A stretch of 64,000 bases of DNA from Erodium maritimum. Its lineage: Eukaryota > Streptophyta > Magnoliopsida > Geraniales > Geraniaceae. The position numbers were made by a program, and so were the translations under genes. The notes beneath the pieces were generated by a model. It was not told the origin of the DNA, did not search any database, and saw nothing but the letters and a program-made list of their open reading frames with translations. Of the stretch, positions 12,004 through 24,036 are shown piece by piece. The stretch's first letter is position 1. Each line of letters begins with the position of its first letter. Location of the stretch: the NCBI GenBank assembly GCA_963921825.1, contig OY997589.1, forward strand, positions 70,850,523-70,914,522, written 5' to 3'.

Positions 12004-13546
12004 TTGATCTACAACAGATAAAATTCAATCAGTAAACTGAATAAATTTTATGAAGATCAAGCTTAAACACCAACAATCAATTCTAAACCTTTAGAATCTG
12101 AAACCAAGATCCTTGATTCACTCGATTAAGCTGAACTAATGCTCACCACTTAATCGAGCTATGTAGGTAGGACTCCATCCAATCACATCCAATGTGACTC
12201 TTGGCTAGGGTATGTACTTATGTACACGGCTTACCCTATCTGTTACCCTAGCTCAACCTCAGGCTGAGAATCGTAGTCGGGTCCACCAATTTTCAACTAT
12301 GGCCCGTCACTATGTAGGTGCTCCGCTAATGCGCACGACACCCACATATGTCGTCCAAACCTACTACCCCGCTTCCCCATGGATGCTCCGCTAATGCGCA
12401 CGACAACCATAGGACGGGGAGGTAGTAAGGTGTTGATGATTGGGAGGTATCGGACATGACCCGCTTTTACTTGTCCAGTTGTGTTCAAAACTTTGGCACA
12501 TCCTAGATGCGATGAGCACATCAACTACATTCCAAATGCAATGATGCCTCAAATTACATCCAATGTAATTCTTCCTTTGAACCCGTCAACTACATCCAAT
12601 GCAATGACGGTTCTAAGGGTTCACACACAAGGATTAAAAGTCCAATTTTATCTTTGCATGTGAGGTGATATGCTCGGTAAATAAAGTTAAGCATGCAATT
12701 CTAAAACACATAGAATTAATCATGCATAAACTAAACCAAGCATAAAGCGATAAATGTGCACATAATAGCCCCCTAAACTAACTCCCACTAGCTTCTTGAG
12801 CTCCACCGACTCCAAGCCGATGCCAACACCCGAAAAGCCACCAAATGACCTTTTCGCCCTTTCTTCGTCTTGAGTAAAATATTACAATTTAATACACGAC
12901 TCGCAGGTCGGGAATAAATAAATATTACAAACAAGTGGTTCGACGACCACACCTTGAAAGAATAATTACACGTTAACTCTAACGGCTCGCAGGCCGTGAA
13001 AAGCGATAAATAATTAAATTGAGCTCGGGGCTATTATGTACACCATGCCAACATCACATCACACATCGTGTTATCAAACAAGCATGTTATCAAACATCAT
13101 GTGATTTTCCGGTTTTAATTAATAGCCAAGTTTCGAAATTTTTTGATGCTCGGTTTATCGAAACCGTTCAAAAATGAAACTTTTGAACATTTGATCTTCG
13201 AGTTCATCATGACGGTTCCAAACTCGTCATAACTAACAAAACGGTTTAGCCTTGGCATATCAACCATCCAATGGTCATGCTTGGCCTAGCTCCGTCCAAC
13301 GGAGCCCCGTTCGGTCCCGGTTTCGGCTCCCCGAGAGTCCCGCTCCCGAGACCCGAAAAATCAAATTTTTTTTCAAAATTTCCAGATTTGAAATAATTTT
13401 CAAAAATTCATTTTACATGTATTAAATCCATAAACAATAATTTAAAACATGTTATCAATCAATTTAGCAAAACAACATGCCAAAAACGAAACTTTCAAGC
13501 AAAACCGAAACTTTGAACACCGTCTTGTGAATCCCGAAGGTAGCAC
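12004..13546 (-). other. 5' untranslated leader of copia copy B
   Basis: About 1.54 kb between PBS and gag without a meaningful open frame. The outer 0.9 kb (12643-13546) has no counterpart in the window because copy A is cut there. The inner part matches 1-637 of copy A. In LTR retrotransposons this leader normally holds packaging and dimerisation signals; none could be identified by eye. Confidence 0.7.
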
Positions 13547-13559
13547 GGCTCTGATACCA
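13547..13559 (-). other. primer binding site, initiator tRNA-Met
   Basis: The minus strand next to the 5' LTR reads TGGTATCAGAGCC, the standard plant initiator-Met PBS, one base from the LTR edge at 13561. It primes minus-strand DNA synthesis. Its intact state fits the idea that cis signals are conserved while coding capacity is lost. Confidence 0.93.
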
Positions 13560-13560
13560 C

Positions 13561-15248
13561 TGTTGGGTCTCGAGGTAGGGTTGGAGATGAACCAACTCGC
13601 AGCGGAAAATCAATGAAAACCAAGAGACAATTAGAACCATGAAACAACTAACAAAGAATGGATTCACAAGAGAAAAATTCAGCACTAGTTCTTACCAAAA
13701 CAAGAACACCGGTTAACGAATGATTGGCTTGAGTCTCCAAGACGCCTACGTATCCACTTGGGAATCAAAGCCACGTAGTTCTTCTCTTTGAGGACTCAAG
13801 AACACAAACATGGAGGTGGAAACTAGCCAAACCCGAAATGGCCATGGAAGAGGGAGAGAAAATGTGTTTCCTATTCTTGTCTTGTCTTTGTTATGTTGAA
13901 AAAAGATGACTTAAACATAACAAAACCCATACTTGTCCAACTAAAGGCATGGGACAAGTATGATGTCAAGTAAGGTGTAAATAGGACAAAGTATGGCAAG
14001 ACAAGATTGGGTTAGGTGGTGAATCACCAACACCTTAATCCTTGTCTTGCTTACTTAGTACTAATTAATCAAGACTTGATTAATTAGTTCCATGGGCCTT
14101 GGTTGCATGGGCCTTTCATGGGCCTCTTGGAACATGGCCCGTGGCCATTTCCAACGAGGTCCCGTGATTCGCTCATCGCCTCCATGCCTTCCATACCGGA
14201 AATGTCCAACATTATCCGACGCGATCAATCCCAAGACTCTAAGCCTTGTCTCGATCCGTAAAGTCCTATTCACTTACGGGCACATGACCCAAAACCCAGT
14301 TTTGGTCATGTCCCGAGACAACTCCCTTTTGGCCATTCTCCATAAATGTGTCAATGAGTTTCATCCTCCGGTGTGACCCTTAGGTTTATGCATGTCAATA
14401 GATCAACGTAAAATCCTATTTTACTTGATCCTATTTAAGTGGCAACTAACGAGACTTTAGTATTGCCTGACACTACATAACGAATCGACCCTGTCGATTC
14501 TAACCTTTCCGTCGTCCCTGTCATTATCCTTTTATCTCCGATATCCTGATTGAGATAAGGCATAGAGCCGTCATCCTTATTATTCTCAATCACCGTTCCT
14601 TGATATGTGAGATGACTGAAGATATGATACCCAGTATCATGTGTATGGCCATGCTATTCTTCCAGTCACTCTCGATCAAGTGGCCGAGAACCGATATCTT
14701 TCCCATACCTTAGTATGAGGGATAAATCCCTTAGCCGTCTTTCGTGTCACTCATGTAGCCCGTCCCCAAGCCAATCCTGGCCGTTATGGAAGCCCTGTTA
14801 CGGACAACGTTAGGCTCAGGTCAAACTCAGTTGTTGACTACATAGCGATCACAAAGACTCCTTGGTCTAAGGATACATGACAAGCTACAACACTGAATAT
14901 GTTCATGACTTAATCTATGGCACATATTCAGGGCGGGTCGTCCAATATCATGTCCCACATGATATCTATGATCAGACTCCGGAATCCCATTCCAATGACT
15001 AACAGAACGTAAGCCATAAAGAGGCATCTTTCATACTAGTCGCTTCTAGTGGAGCTTTGTTGACTAGGGACCCATCGAGTGTGATCTATCTCGATCTATG
15101 GTTCTATTCGCATGGTGGGCATAGATCAGAGCACACATCGATATATTACTCCAACACATAAGTAATATAAAGCCGCTTTAATTTTATTGCTAACGATGAT
15201 ATATACATTTGGACATTTAGGATTGAACTACGGGCACTAAGACTAACA
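13561..15248 (-). repeat. 5' LTR of copia copy B
   Basis: 1688 bp, plus-strand reading TGTTGGGTCTCG...GACTAACA, next to the PBS on one side and CCTTC (15249-15253) on the other. In element orientation it would carry the promoter; I did not assign a TATA box with confidence. Confidence 0.92.
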
Positions 15249-16924
15249 CCTTCGCCGTCATCCTCTCATCCCCGTGCGAACCAGACCTCACCAGTAGCGA
15301 GAGCTGGACGCCAGGCCGAGAACCCCTCGTTCCAGTTTGATTTCTCGGACGTACACCTCGCCGGCGACGGAGACAGCGCTTGGGTTCGTATTCCCTCGCG
15401 CCCCGTTCGTCTTCTTCGACCATCCCCGCCAGGAGACCCTCGAAACGGAGTTCAGTTTGGGGCGAGCGTCGATGGAACAACGCTGGCCAGAAATCAACAC
15501 CGCCCATACACCGGCGAGCCTTGTTCCTCACTAGATCTGAGAAGGAAGAGGCACTAGACCGCGCGTTAGCCACCACCCAGGTCTCACCAGAGTTCTGGTG
15601 TCTCTCCCTGCCGTCGCCGCCCTTCTCCAAGCTGATTTTCCGCCGTCCGCCGCCGTGGCGCGGCCGGAACCCTCGCCTCAGCAACCTCGAGACCGGCCGG
15701 ACTTCGGGGTTGTCTGACTCTCAGACTTTGGGCCGAAGACGGGCCCTATGACAGGTGGGCCTTGGGCCAGCACGTTCGGGCCAAGGATGGCCTTGGGCCA
15801 AAGAGGCCATCGGGCCGGGTTGACTGGACCGGGTCTGGACCGGATCTGGACCGGATTCGGGCTCGGATCAAGGTCAACCCGGTTTCAAAGAAAATATTTT
15901 TAATATCAGATTTAATTAACGGATTTATTAAGTCAAGGTGAGAATTTAAAGGACAAATTTTGGATAAATCAGTGAACCTTTGGACATTTATTGGTATTGA
16001 TTTGGACGTTTTATTTGTCAAACCTAGACGGGACTTCGCCCGAGCACAAGGGCTTGGACCCGAGCTAGAAGAACGAAGATCACACCGGAACCCATGTGAA
16101 GAACGGAGTTGTGACCACTCGAGCTTTTCATCAGAGTTTTATTAGAGGAAGACCACAAGGTAGGGAAAGTCCTAACGACTCGAGTATTTCATTACTAGTA
16201 TGCATGTTAGGATAATAAAATCGGAAAGGTCCTAGAATGGCATATTGGATGCGAATAACTAGAATAACCGTCTTTCAATTATTAATAACCGGAAGTGTCT
16301 AGAATGCATGCTTAGGATGAGAATAACTAGTGTAACTCTCTTTAAATACTTGGGAATTGATTTACTGGTAGAGTGGCCGTGATGAGCCCTCGGATTAATA
16401 GTTGTGTTAGGATCACATGTTTGATTGCTTAATTTGAATAAGTTAAGAGTCTAACGAAACTAGCTAAATCGTATGTTTGATTGATTGATTGAACGTTTAC
16501 ATGATTGGTTGATTGATTGAATGTTGAATTATCGAATGCTTGAACGGATGATCGAGTATGACTGATTGTGCCGAACGGAACGATCAGGTGATCGATGGAC
16601 CGATGGTTCGTGACAGGTAAGTATGACGGTAAGTGTAACTGTGGGTATGAATTATGTGTGGTGTGTATGGATGAACGTGTATACTTCTAATATTGAGAAT
16701 TAAATGAATGTCTTTGGTGTATTGTAGTGATTAGATGAGTGTTGGTCGATGGACGTGTTATTGTATGTTTCCCTTATTCTTATTCTTGAATGTTAATGCT
16801 TGTTCCTTTAATTTTTATTCTTGAAATGTATGTTGTTTGTTTGTTTGGTTCGGTACTACACCGGGGGAGGGGGGTAATCCGGTGCCGTTGTGGTGGTTGG
16901 AGTTTGACAGAGAGAGTGATTATT

Positions 16925-17165
16925 GAGTGGTTATTGGAGCCTGAGAGCTCGGCAGATCCTACGGGATATTGAGTGATTATTGAGTGGTTATTGGAGCCTT
17001 AGAGCTCGGCAGATCCTACGGGATATTGAGTGATTATTGAGTGGTTATTGGAGCCTGAGAGCTCGGCAGATCCTACGGGATATTGAGTGATTATGGAGTG
17101 GTTAATTGAGTGATGTGAGGGGCCTAAGGGCTCGGCAGATCCTGCGGGATATTGAGTGGATTATT
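16925..17165. repeat. 57-bp minisatellite inside the Gypsy LTR
   Basis: Units begin with gagtggtta at 16925, 16982, 17039 and 17096. The first three are nearly identical and contain gagctcggcagatcctacgg; the fourth is longer and diverged. The array lies in the downstream half of the 6444-18119 LTR and is non-coding. Confidence 0.88.
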
Positions 17166-18119
17166 TCATGAGAGATGGTTACTGAGGTTTCACCCAAGGG
17201 CGTGCGTCCTAGTGGAGCACTACCTTGGTTCCCTATGACATATGGTCCCTTTGAGGTATTTCTGAGAATCCCGACGATGAGCGTCCCTATGGGATGGTTT
17301 CCGGTGCCCCGATGTATGTGCCTCCTCCGGACCGAGGGAAAATTTGATATGATATGGGTACTCTGGTGGATCGGAATATGGGAACCGATGTGATCCCAGA
17401 ATCTATCCATGGATCAGAGGCTTGAGAAAGCGAGTGGTTGGCGTGATATTAATTGCTCCCATTTTAGTAAGTTACGATTCGTTATAGTACTTTCTTGGAA
17501 TCTTTTAAGTTACTGTTATCTTTGAAAAAGCGATATTACTTCATTACAACGGATTCCATAACATTTCGTTGATTAATAGTATTTACTCGTTCCTAGTTGT
17601 GATGGTTTTCTATTTTATTATAATGTTCTCTATTTATTCTCTGGGAAGTTATCGTTATCCTTGAGAATGCGCTATTGTTATCTTTGCTTCTTATTTGTTT
17701 ATGATATCTTTTGGTCTAAGGGTTTTCAATACTTTTGTGGCATCGAACTAAAGCAGTTTTAATATTAAACGTGGAGACTAAAGTTATTTACGATTTTCCC
17801 TACTGAGCGTAAGCTCATCCCCATTTGTTTATTTATTGTGTGTGCATGTGTGCTTGAGATCTGGGGAATTCGAGGCTCGGGAGCTTCCGTATGTCTTGAG
17901 GGTTGTATTAGAGATGTGTTGGTCCACATTGTTGAACCTTATTTATCTTATGTTACTTGTCAAGTTTTGACACTATATTTGAAATTTTAGATTGAATTAT
18001 TGAGAAATATTTTGGACTCGCTTTCAACTTTAAAAGAGTTTATACAGTTTTACTACTTTTATCTCGATTGTTTCAGGTCACGTCTCGAGTTCGGCCAAAA
18101 CAAGATTTGGGGCGTGACA

Positions 18120-18471
18120 TTGGCACTTATGAGGGCAAATGGGTCATTAGACACCCATTTCTTCTCCTCCAAGCCACCATGGACAAGTGTCCATGTGGGG
18201 ACCACCTTGTCCTTAAGAAATTCCAGCACCTTTAATTTAATTAGGGTTAGTCGTAAATTTTCCTAAGTTTGACCCGAGTTTGACTTTTTCGCAAAGACAG
18301 TCAATTGAAAGGAAATGACCAAACTAAGCTAACTGTAACGACGGCTAAGCTTTTGGGTCCTGGAAAGGTCCCGAATGACTCCCTGAGTCATCGATTGACT
18401 TTTCCGGCCGAAAGTCAAAATTCGCCAAAAATCACCGATTCGACCGAGATCGACCGGGGGCGGTTCTTACA
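18120..18471 (-). repeat. Gypsy LTR fragment, second family, antisense
   Basis: On the minus strand it begins TGTAAGAACCGCCCCCGG at 18471 and runs to 18120, where the plus-strand Gypsy LTR ends. The same start occurs at 31877 (minus) and 31644 (plus). Shared landmarks are the ggacacttgtccatg and tttcctttcaa motifs. Probably one Gypsy element inserted into the LTR of another. The far part of this LTR is not seen. Confidence 0.75.
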
Positions 18472-18479
18472 ATACTCCA

Positions 18480-19518
18480 GACTCCGGACGGTGCCGGACG
18501 GTGTAGGACGCTTGGGATTATCAACGCACCAGAAATGCACCGCTGCGATACGAATGCTAGCGTATGGGTGCTCGGCCGATTCATTGGACGAAAGCCTACA
18601 TATGGGGGTAAGTATTATACTTGGATTTGTAAAACTTTTTTGTAAGGCCATTGTTGAGGTTTGCATGGAGGAATACTAGCGAAAGCCAAATGTGGAGGAC
18701 ATGCAGCGATTACTCGATTCGGGGTACAACCGAGGGTTCCCCAGTATGATTGGAAGTCTTGACAGCATGCACTGGGAGTGGAAAAATTGTCCAACTGCAT
18801 TGCAAGGATCCTACTGTCGGGGAGACCACCACGGGGATCCAACCGTTATGCTGGAAGCGGTAGTGTCCCGTGAGTTGTGGATTTGGCATGCGTTTTTCGG
18901 GATGTCTGGCTCGAACAACGAAATCAACGTCCTCCACGCCGACCACTTATTCAATGACGCTTTTCATGGCCGCGACCGCACCGTGGAGTACAAGATCAAC
19001 AAGCATCGCTACGACCTCCCATATTATTTAGTTGACGACATTTACCCTTCATAGATTTAGTTCGTAAAGTCGATTTTCCATCCTGATACTCGCAAAGAGA
19101 AATTGTTTTCTAAAGTCCATGAAGGTGCTCGGAAAGATATTGAACGGATTTTTGGATTCCTCCAAGCACGGTGGCACATAATTTCAACTTTCAAGGCTCG
19201 CTCGTGTTTGGAACCGGCCGACTTTGGGTGATATGATGCATGCTTGTATCATTCTACAAGATTGTGGAGGATGAACGTGACCGGTACGAAGCAGAGGATG
19301 ATGAATTGTATTGCTAGCCCTCTCCGGAAATACCAGATTGGACACCACCTCAACGATGTCATCAAGGACATCCCTTTCCCTACCGAGACCGATTTCGTGC
19401 TCGACTTAGGGTCACAAATGATGAGACCCATCATCAACTCCAACATGACCTACTTGAGCACATATGGGATCGGTTTGGAGAGATTTACCATGACTCAGAC
19501 GACGAAAACGACGAGTGA
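18480..19518 (+). pseudogene. PIF/Harbinger-type transposase pseudogene
   Basis: Translates as the plant PIF/Harbinger transposase family (Plant_transposon, HARBI1-like). In order: LSTHQKCTAAIRMLAYG (about 18515), GSLDSMHWEWKNCP with the first catalytic Asp (about 18750), LEAVVSRELWIWHAFFGMSGSNNEINVLH (about 18850-18930), YYLVDDIYP with the second Asp (about 19030), KDIERIFGFLQARW with the catalytic Glu (about 19140), and an acidic C-terminus ending at 19518. In-frame stops occur at 18678, 19052 and 19058, and a frameshift near 19225. The N-terminus is missing because the LTR fragment ending at 18471 cuts in. No terminal inverted repeats or TSD were found. Inactive. Confidence 0.85.
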
Positions 19519-21076
19519 GGTGAGTTAATAAATTTGATGTACCAAATGCATTGTGGCTTGATGTACTATCAGGGGAGTAATGAAATAAAAAGTTTAATTA
19601 TCCATTTTAGTTAGTTAGTTTTTTATTAATTAGTTTTATTAAAAAAAATCGAATTTATTTAGTATTTATTAGTTTTAAATATGAATTAAAGTAATTCAGC
19701 AAAATAATAATTAATTATCCAGTCAGTATCCACTCAATACTTCTACAAACCATGATCCCCTCATTGTGGAACTCAGCTCAGTTTCAGGGGTTCGAATCAC
19801 AAATCATCCTAGTCACCACACGATTTGCGCATCATGATCCTCATACATAATCCCCTAACTGTACATACTCTAATAACAATTACAGATGAGGCCTCGTTAG
19901 AAAAGTTCAACCTTGAGGAAAAGGACGTTGTGGAAGGGTTTACAAGACGTCCTAGTTCCTCCATCGGATCCTTCCCTCGGCTAGGATCTCGATAGCGTGG
20001 AGAGGAGGGAACCTCGACCGTTCTGTGTTCTTCGAGGTTGCCGCAGCAGGAGCAGATACAACTAAGGGAGAAAAGCCAGGAGTAACCTCAGGGGCCAATG
20101 CCTTATCCAAGGTTGTTCCCTCTCCGTCACGATCACCGGAATAGCAGAAGATTGAAGGAGCATCGCCCTAAGCTTACTTGCAGAAGATGCAAGAGGGACT
20201 TCAGTTAGATCCTCAGGGATTAGAGCCCTAGCCGATCTTACTCCTGGTAGATTGGAGTTAACCGTAGCTGCTACAGCCACCAGATCAGTTGGAGGGTGGA
20301 GAAGCGGAGCACTAGGCTTTCTTGCAGGAGACGCAAGCTCTAGGGTTTTATTTGGTCGACCCCGACAGGGTTTGATCACCGGAGTTGCTTGGCCAACGGA
20401 GAAGGAGCCCTCCGTCGTTGCAGGAGAAAAGAGAAGAGGGATGGGATAGAGAGCAGAAGACGTCTTGGACGCAGCTTACGATGTCTCTTTATCGGGCAGG
20501 GGGCACCACATCCGAGGAAGAACGAGACGGCGATACAAGTACCGAAGGCTGCACCTGGACAAGCGACAACGAAACAGGTCCACTGTAGGCAGATCTATCA
20601 ACAATAACGGTGACTGGAGCAGAGTGGACCAAAGGGCTAAGATTTTTCGGACAAAACATCTCGAGACGAGAAAGATTCTACATGTAGCTTGTATTTTAAG
20701 TTATATCTCCTTAAAGTCGGACCGCTTGTTTGGACTCCTATAATTAATTTCCCGGGCCTACTTTATGTTTTTCCTGTCAAGATATCATTCTCCCCTCTTT
20801 AAAGGCACCGTATTCTCGAGTTTCATGGGTAATGTAACATCAAAACAATGTTGGTTAGTATCTATCATGTCAAATTTCTCATCAACAAGCCATAATTGAA
20901 ACATACGGCATTTAGGTCAGAATAGTGTAAAGATAGGATACTAAAATAGGGTTGTATTTGTGATTAGGCTTTCTGGCCAATGAGCACCCTAAGATGAAGA
21001 AATGAATTAGAGGGTAAAGAAATAGTATGGAAGAAAGGAAAAGGAAAACATTTATTATATGTAGACTATTAATTAC
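19519..21076. other. Unassigned intergenic sequence
   Basis: AT-rich up to about 19900, then a GC-richer block (19900-20680) with overlapping short frames on both strands and no recognisable domain, then AT-rich again. The frames 20062-20379 (-) and 20465-20743 (+) are low-complexity and Arg/Pro/Ala-rich. Possibly an eroded element leader; I see no gene. Confidence 0.5.
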
Positions 21077-21093
21077 AAGTTGCCACTTAAAAG
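21077..21093. repeat. Left target site duplication of LINE-1
   Basis: aagttgccacttaaaag at 21077-21093 recurs as aagttgccacttgaaag at 28490-28506, one mismatch in 17, immediately after the A-tail of the LINE. Confidence 0.88.
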
Positions 21094-21380
21094 GCGAGAT
21101 CAAAAACACTCTAAACCCTCTCTACCTTGCTACAGTACTCCTCTTGCAGATGCAACCGTTTCTCCCTCATCTTCATCTGTTCTTCATCAACTCCGACAAC
21201 ATTCTTTGAAGATCTTCTTAGCAGCTACTCCAATCTCTACCTCCCCACTCACCTCTCTGTTTCTCGGTGTAGTGTCCAAGGTGAACCCTCTGTTCACCGG
21301 ACCACCGTTCCTTCTTCTGTTTATCAAGGCTCCTGTCTACAGTAAAACCCCAACTCCTCTGCTCTCTTTTGCTTCAAGCT

Positions 21381-24029
21381 ATGGATGGAGTCAGGCTCAC
21401 CCATCAAGAACTCACTGGCGTTCCTTCTCATCACATTTCTGCAATCCGGTCATCTTTATACCATACACAAGCTCAAAAGAAAGGATCCAGAGGAAAAGGA
21501 AGAAGACTCAGAGGTGCATCTCCATCCTCCTCAGACACCACTCAACAATACTCTCCAGGTGGACGCACAAAACTTCTCCAAGGTCAAAAAATGTTCTATG
21601 ATAAACACTTCAATCCTCTCTCATCCGGAAGAGACTCCACACCACCCCCTCCACAGCAAGATGACAGAAGAAGATCAGTTTTGCTAGGCAAAAATTCTCC
21701 ACCACATTTGCACTCTAAGGTCATCAGGCCGAGGATTGATAATACTGAACAAGCCTCTTCCTCCATGGGCTATCCACCTCCAGGGTTTGAGAATGTGAAC
21801 CCCATCAAAACAAATGCAATGGTGATGAAAGAAATTCCCAACAAGAGGTTCACTGCCTTTGTGCTTGGAATTCCTGCAGATGCCACACCAAAATGGCTTG
21901 ATTCTATCTTTGGTAACTTGGTGGGATTTATAAAATCGATTGTGGGATATAAACCAAATGTCAGAGGACTATGGTATGGATTCGTTTTCTTCAATTCAAG
22001 AGATGCTCTTCATCTGGCCATAACTCAATTCAATGGCTTCAAGACCAGAAATCACACACTCTATGTTTCTACTGCCTGGGATAGAAGCTTGGTTAGGAAT
22101 TCTAATCAACTACAGAAGAACACATATAGCATTGCAGCTCACTATCAAGAAAAATCCTATGACTCATACCAAACCCAAGGTTCCATTATATCTGCCAATG
22201 TAAAACTGTGGGAGAGAGCTCATCTAGCAATCACACACCTGAATCTCTCTGTAGAAACAATTATGCAGGAGATAGCTCTTGAAGGTGTCTATGAGATTCA
22301 ACTGAAAGACCTTGGAAATAAAGTCATACTGGTACACTGCCCAGATCCTCAGTTTGATAAAAACCTCTTCTTTGATGATGGGGATTGGCTTAAACAATGG
22401 CTTACATTCATACATGGGAAGGAGGATCTCACTAAGAATGGGGGAAAATTGGCTTGGTTCTCTATACAAGGTATACCTTATCAAGGATGGTGCCAAGAGA
22501 GCTTCCAAGCTGTTGTATCAAAATTTGGGAAAATTGTCTACACCCATCCTCAATCTTCAATGGATCTACATATACATACAGCCTTTGTTCTTGTGCATAC
22601 TGTGATCTTAAAGCCAATATCTGAGGAGGCTCAGCTTACCCTGGGAAATGATTCTTTTAAAGTTTGGATCTCCACAGTGGTTTCATCTTCCATTCCTCAT
22701 CTTCATAGTCCTTGCTTCAAAAATCCCTTCAACAACAACACTGACAGTAGCTCTGAATCCAATCCCTCTGGAGACAATGAGTCTGGTGATGATTATAACA
22801 ATGATTACTCCAAGGAAGCTATACCAGATTCTATGGATCCAACAAAATCTGCAGATGAAAATCCTTTGATCCCAACCTTTGACCTGGGATTTATTGATGA
22901 AACCCAGAAAATTCCTTCACCTTATTTGGAAGAGACAGATTTTCATACCTCTATACAAACAGTAGTCCATACCTCAATTGATCCTCTCATTGATGAGAGT
23001 TTTATGCCCCTCCAGGTAGTAGGTAACAGACTTTGGAGCATTGATGAGGCCTTAGAAGGTGAAAGTGGATCTGACTCCAGAGGTCTCAATACAACAATTA
23101 TGGCCATTAACTCACAACAATTTACTCCTGAGGATCAGATGCTAGTGGTCAGAGATTCTTTGGACTCAGCAGAAAGAATCCACACTCCTATTCATTCAGG
23201 GGTCATTGCTGAGGAACAAGCACATCCCACAATTGCTACAGGAACTGTTCTTCTAACCAGCCCCTGCAACCAATCAGCTACAACACTCTCCTCTCCTCAA
23301 TTACATCAACTTACACCTTCAATTCGGTTATATTCTGATGAGCAACAAACTCAGTTTAGTGAGAAGACAGAAACTGAGACAGTGATGGATGAAAGGAAAA
23401 GCTCTTCTTTGGGAAAGGGCCAACATTTAATGAAACAAAAGGCATTAGCTTCATTGATCCCCACAAATGAGGAAAATGAACTAAATACAGCTGCCATTGA
23501 TGGGATAAAGGACACTACTGATATTATTTCTTCTTCCCATGAGGGTCCACAAGGACTTGATTTCTTGGAAACTGGTTTCACTATTGCAAATACAACACCA
23601 TCTCCTTTATACTCCTCACAGATTCAAGAAGTTGCTGAAGGACTTGGCTTATGTTCAACTCCATTGGTATCTGTTGCAAAAATTAAACTCAAAGGAAAGA
23701 AAAAATCAACTCAAGCTCAAGCCAGAATCTATGGAACCAGATCAAAGCTGAAGGAGAAGGGAGCAGTGATACTTTCAAAAAAAGATAAAATTTCACACCA
23801 TCAATTTTTGAATGAAGACACAGAGGCAAAGAAGGCTTAGGGTTTTGGAAAAGCTATTGGATTGAGATCAAATCTTGAGGAAGAAGAAACCCTTTTTAGA
23901 CTCAAAGGCCTGGATGATATTAATGATGGAGCTGACTCAGATGAAGAAAGGATTTCTATAGAGGAAGATTTAGACACATATCATCACTCATTAGTGGGGG
24001 ATAAGCCCATTAATCTCTCTTCTCTATAG
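21381..24029 (+). pseudogene. LINE-1 ORF1, RRM-type RNA-binding protein, one internal stop
   Basis: ATG at 21381 opens an 882-codon frame ending TAG at 24027-24029, interrupted by TAG at 23838-23840 (codon 820). The tail after the stop stays in frame and is acidic (EEDLDTYHH). Residues about 155-235 form an RNA recognition motif: AFVLGI (RNP2-like), LWYGFVFF (RNP1-like). Residues about 270-440 (WERAHLAITHLNLS...LAWFSIQGIP) form a second conserved block, also seen in LINE-2 at 41263-41571. The C-terminal third is Ser/Thr- and acid-rich, ending in a basic KLKGKKKS segment. In this family ORF1 binds element RNA. Translation ending at 23840 would lose only the last 63 residues, so the product might still be usable. 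Confidence 0.85.
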
Positions 24030-24036
24030 CATTTCA

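Larger units (their letters stand above)
1..12642. repeat. Large inverted repeat formed by copia copies A and B
   Basis: Positions 1-5847 and 6787-about 12642 are reverse complements along essentially their whole length (position x pairs with about 12634-12642 minus x, small indels shifting the sum). The spacer 5848-6786 holds Gypsy sequence. The arms are two independent insertions of one family in opposite orientation, because each LTR has its own terminus at the spacer and copy B has its own target duplication. A transcript crossing the spacer could fold into a multi-kilobase hairpin. Confidence 0.92.
6787..15248 (-). mobile_element. Ty1/copia retrotransposon, copy B, structurally complete (8462 bp)
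   Basis: Complete minus-strand element: 5' LTR 13561-15248, initiator-Met PBS 13547-13559, leader, gag-pol remnant, polypurine tract 8475-8489, 3' LTR 6787-8474. Both LTRs are 1688 bp, start TG and end CA in element orientation, and differ at about 5 positions by eye. CCTTC flanks it at 6782-6786 and 15249-15253, a standard 5-bp target duplication, which shows insertion into the Gypsy LTR. All structural signals needed for mobilisation are present while the enzymes are inactivated, which suggests movement in trans. Lineage Angela/Tork inferred from RT motifs, LTR length and PBS/PPT. Confidence 0.95.
6444..18119 (+). repeat. Gypsy (Tekay-like) 3' LTR, about 3.2 kb, split by copia copy B
   Basis: The LTR starts TGTAAAACCCC at 6444 right after a polypurine tract and ends GATTTGGGGCGTGACA at 18119. 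Copia copy B (6787-15248) is inserted in it, so the LTR proper is 6444-6786 plus 15254-18119, about 3209 bp. The terminus matches the ends of two other Gypsy LTRs in the window (34776 and 38127). Open frames such as 15380-15751 are GC-rich leader sequence without a recognised domain. A 57-bp minisatellite lies within it. The element's 5' parts are beyond the window or lost. Confidence 0.85.

Noticed and set aside
1..12642. Interpretation of the inverted repeat as one segmental inverted duplication
   Set aside because: Copy B has its own CCTTC TSD, both copies end at exact LTR termini, and the LTR of A is more diverged from B's than B's are from each other; two insertions fit better.
15217..15751. 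Long overlapping open frames 15684-15217 (-) and 15380-15751 (+)
   Set aside because: GC-rich Gypsy LTR leader that lacks stops on both strands. Low-complexity Arg/Pro/Ser translations with no known domain.
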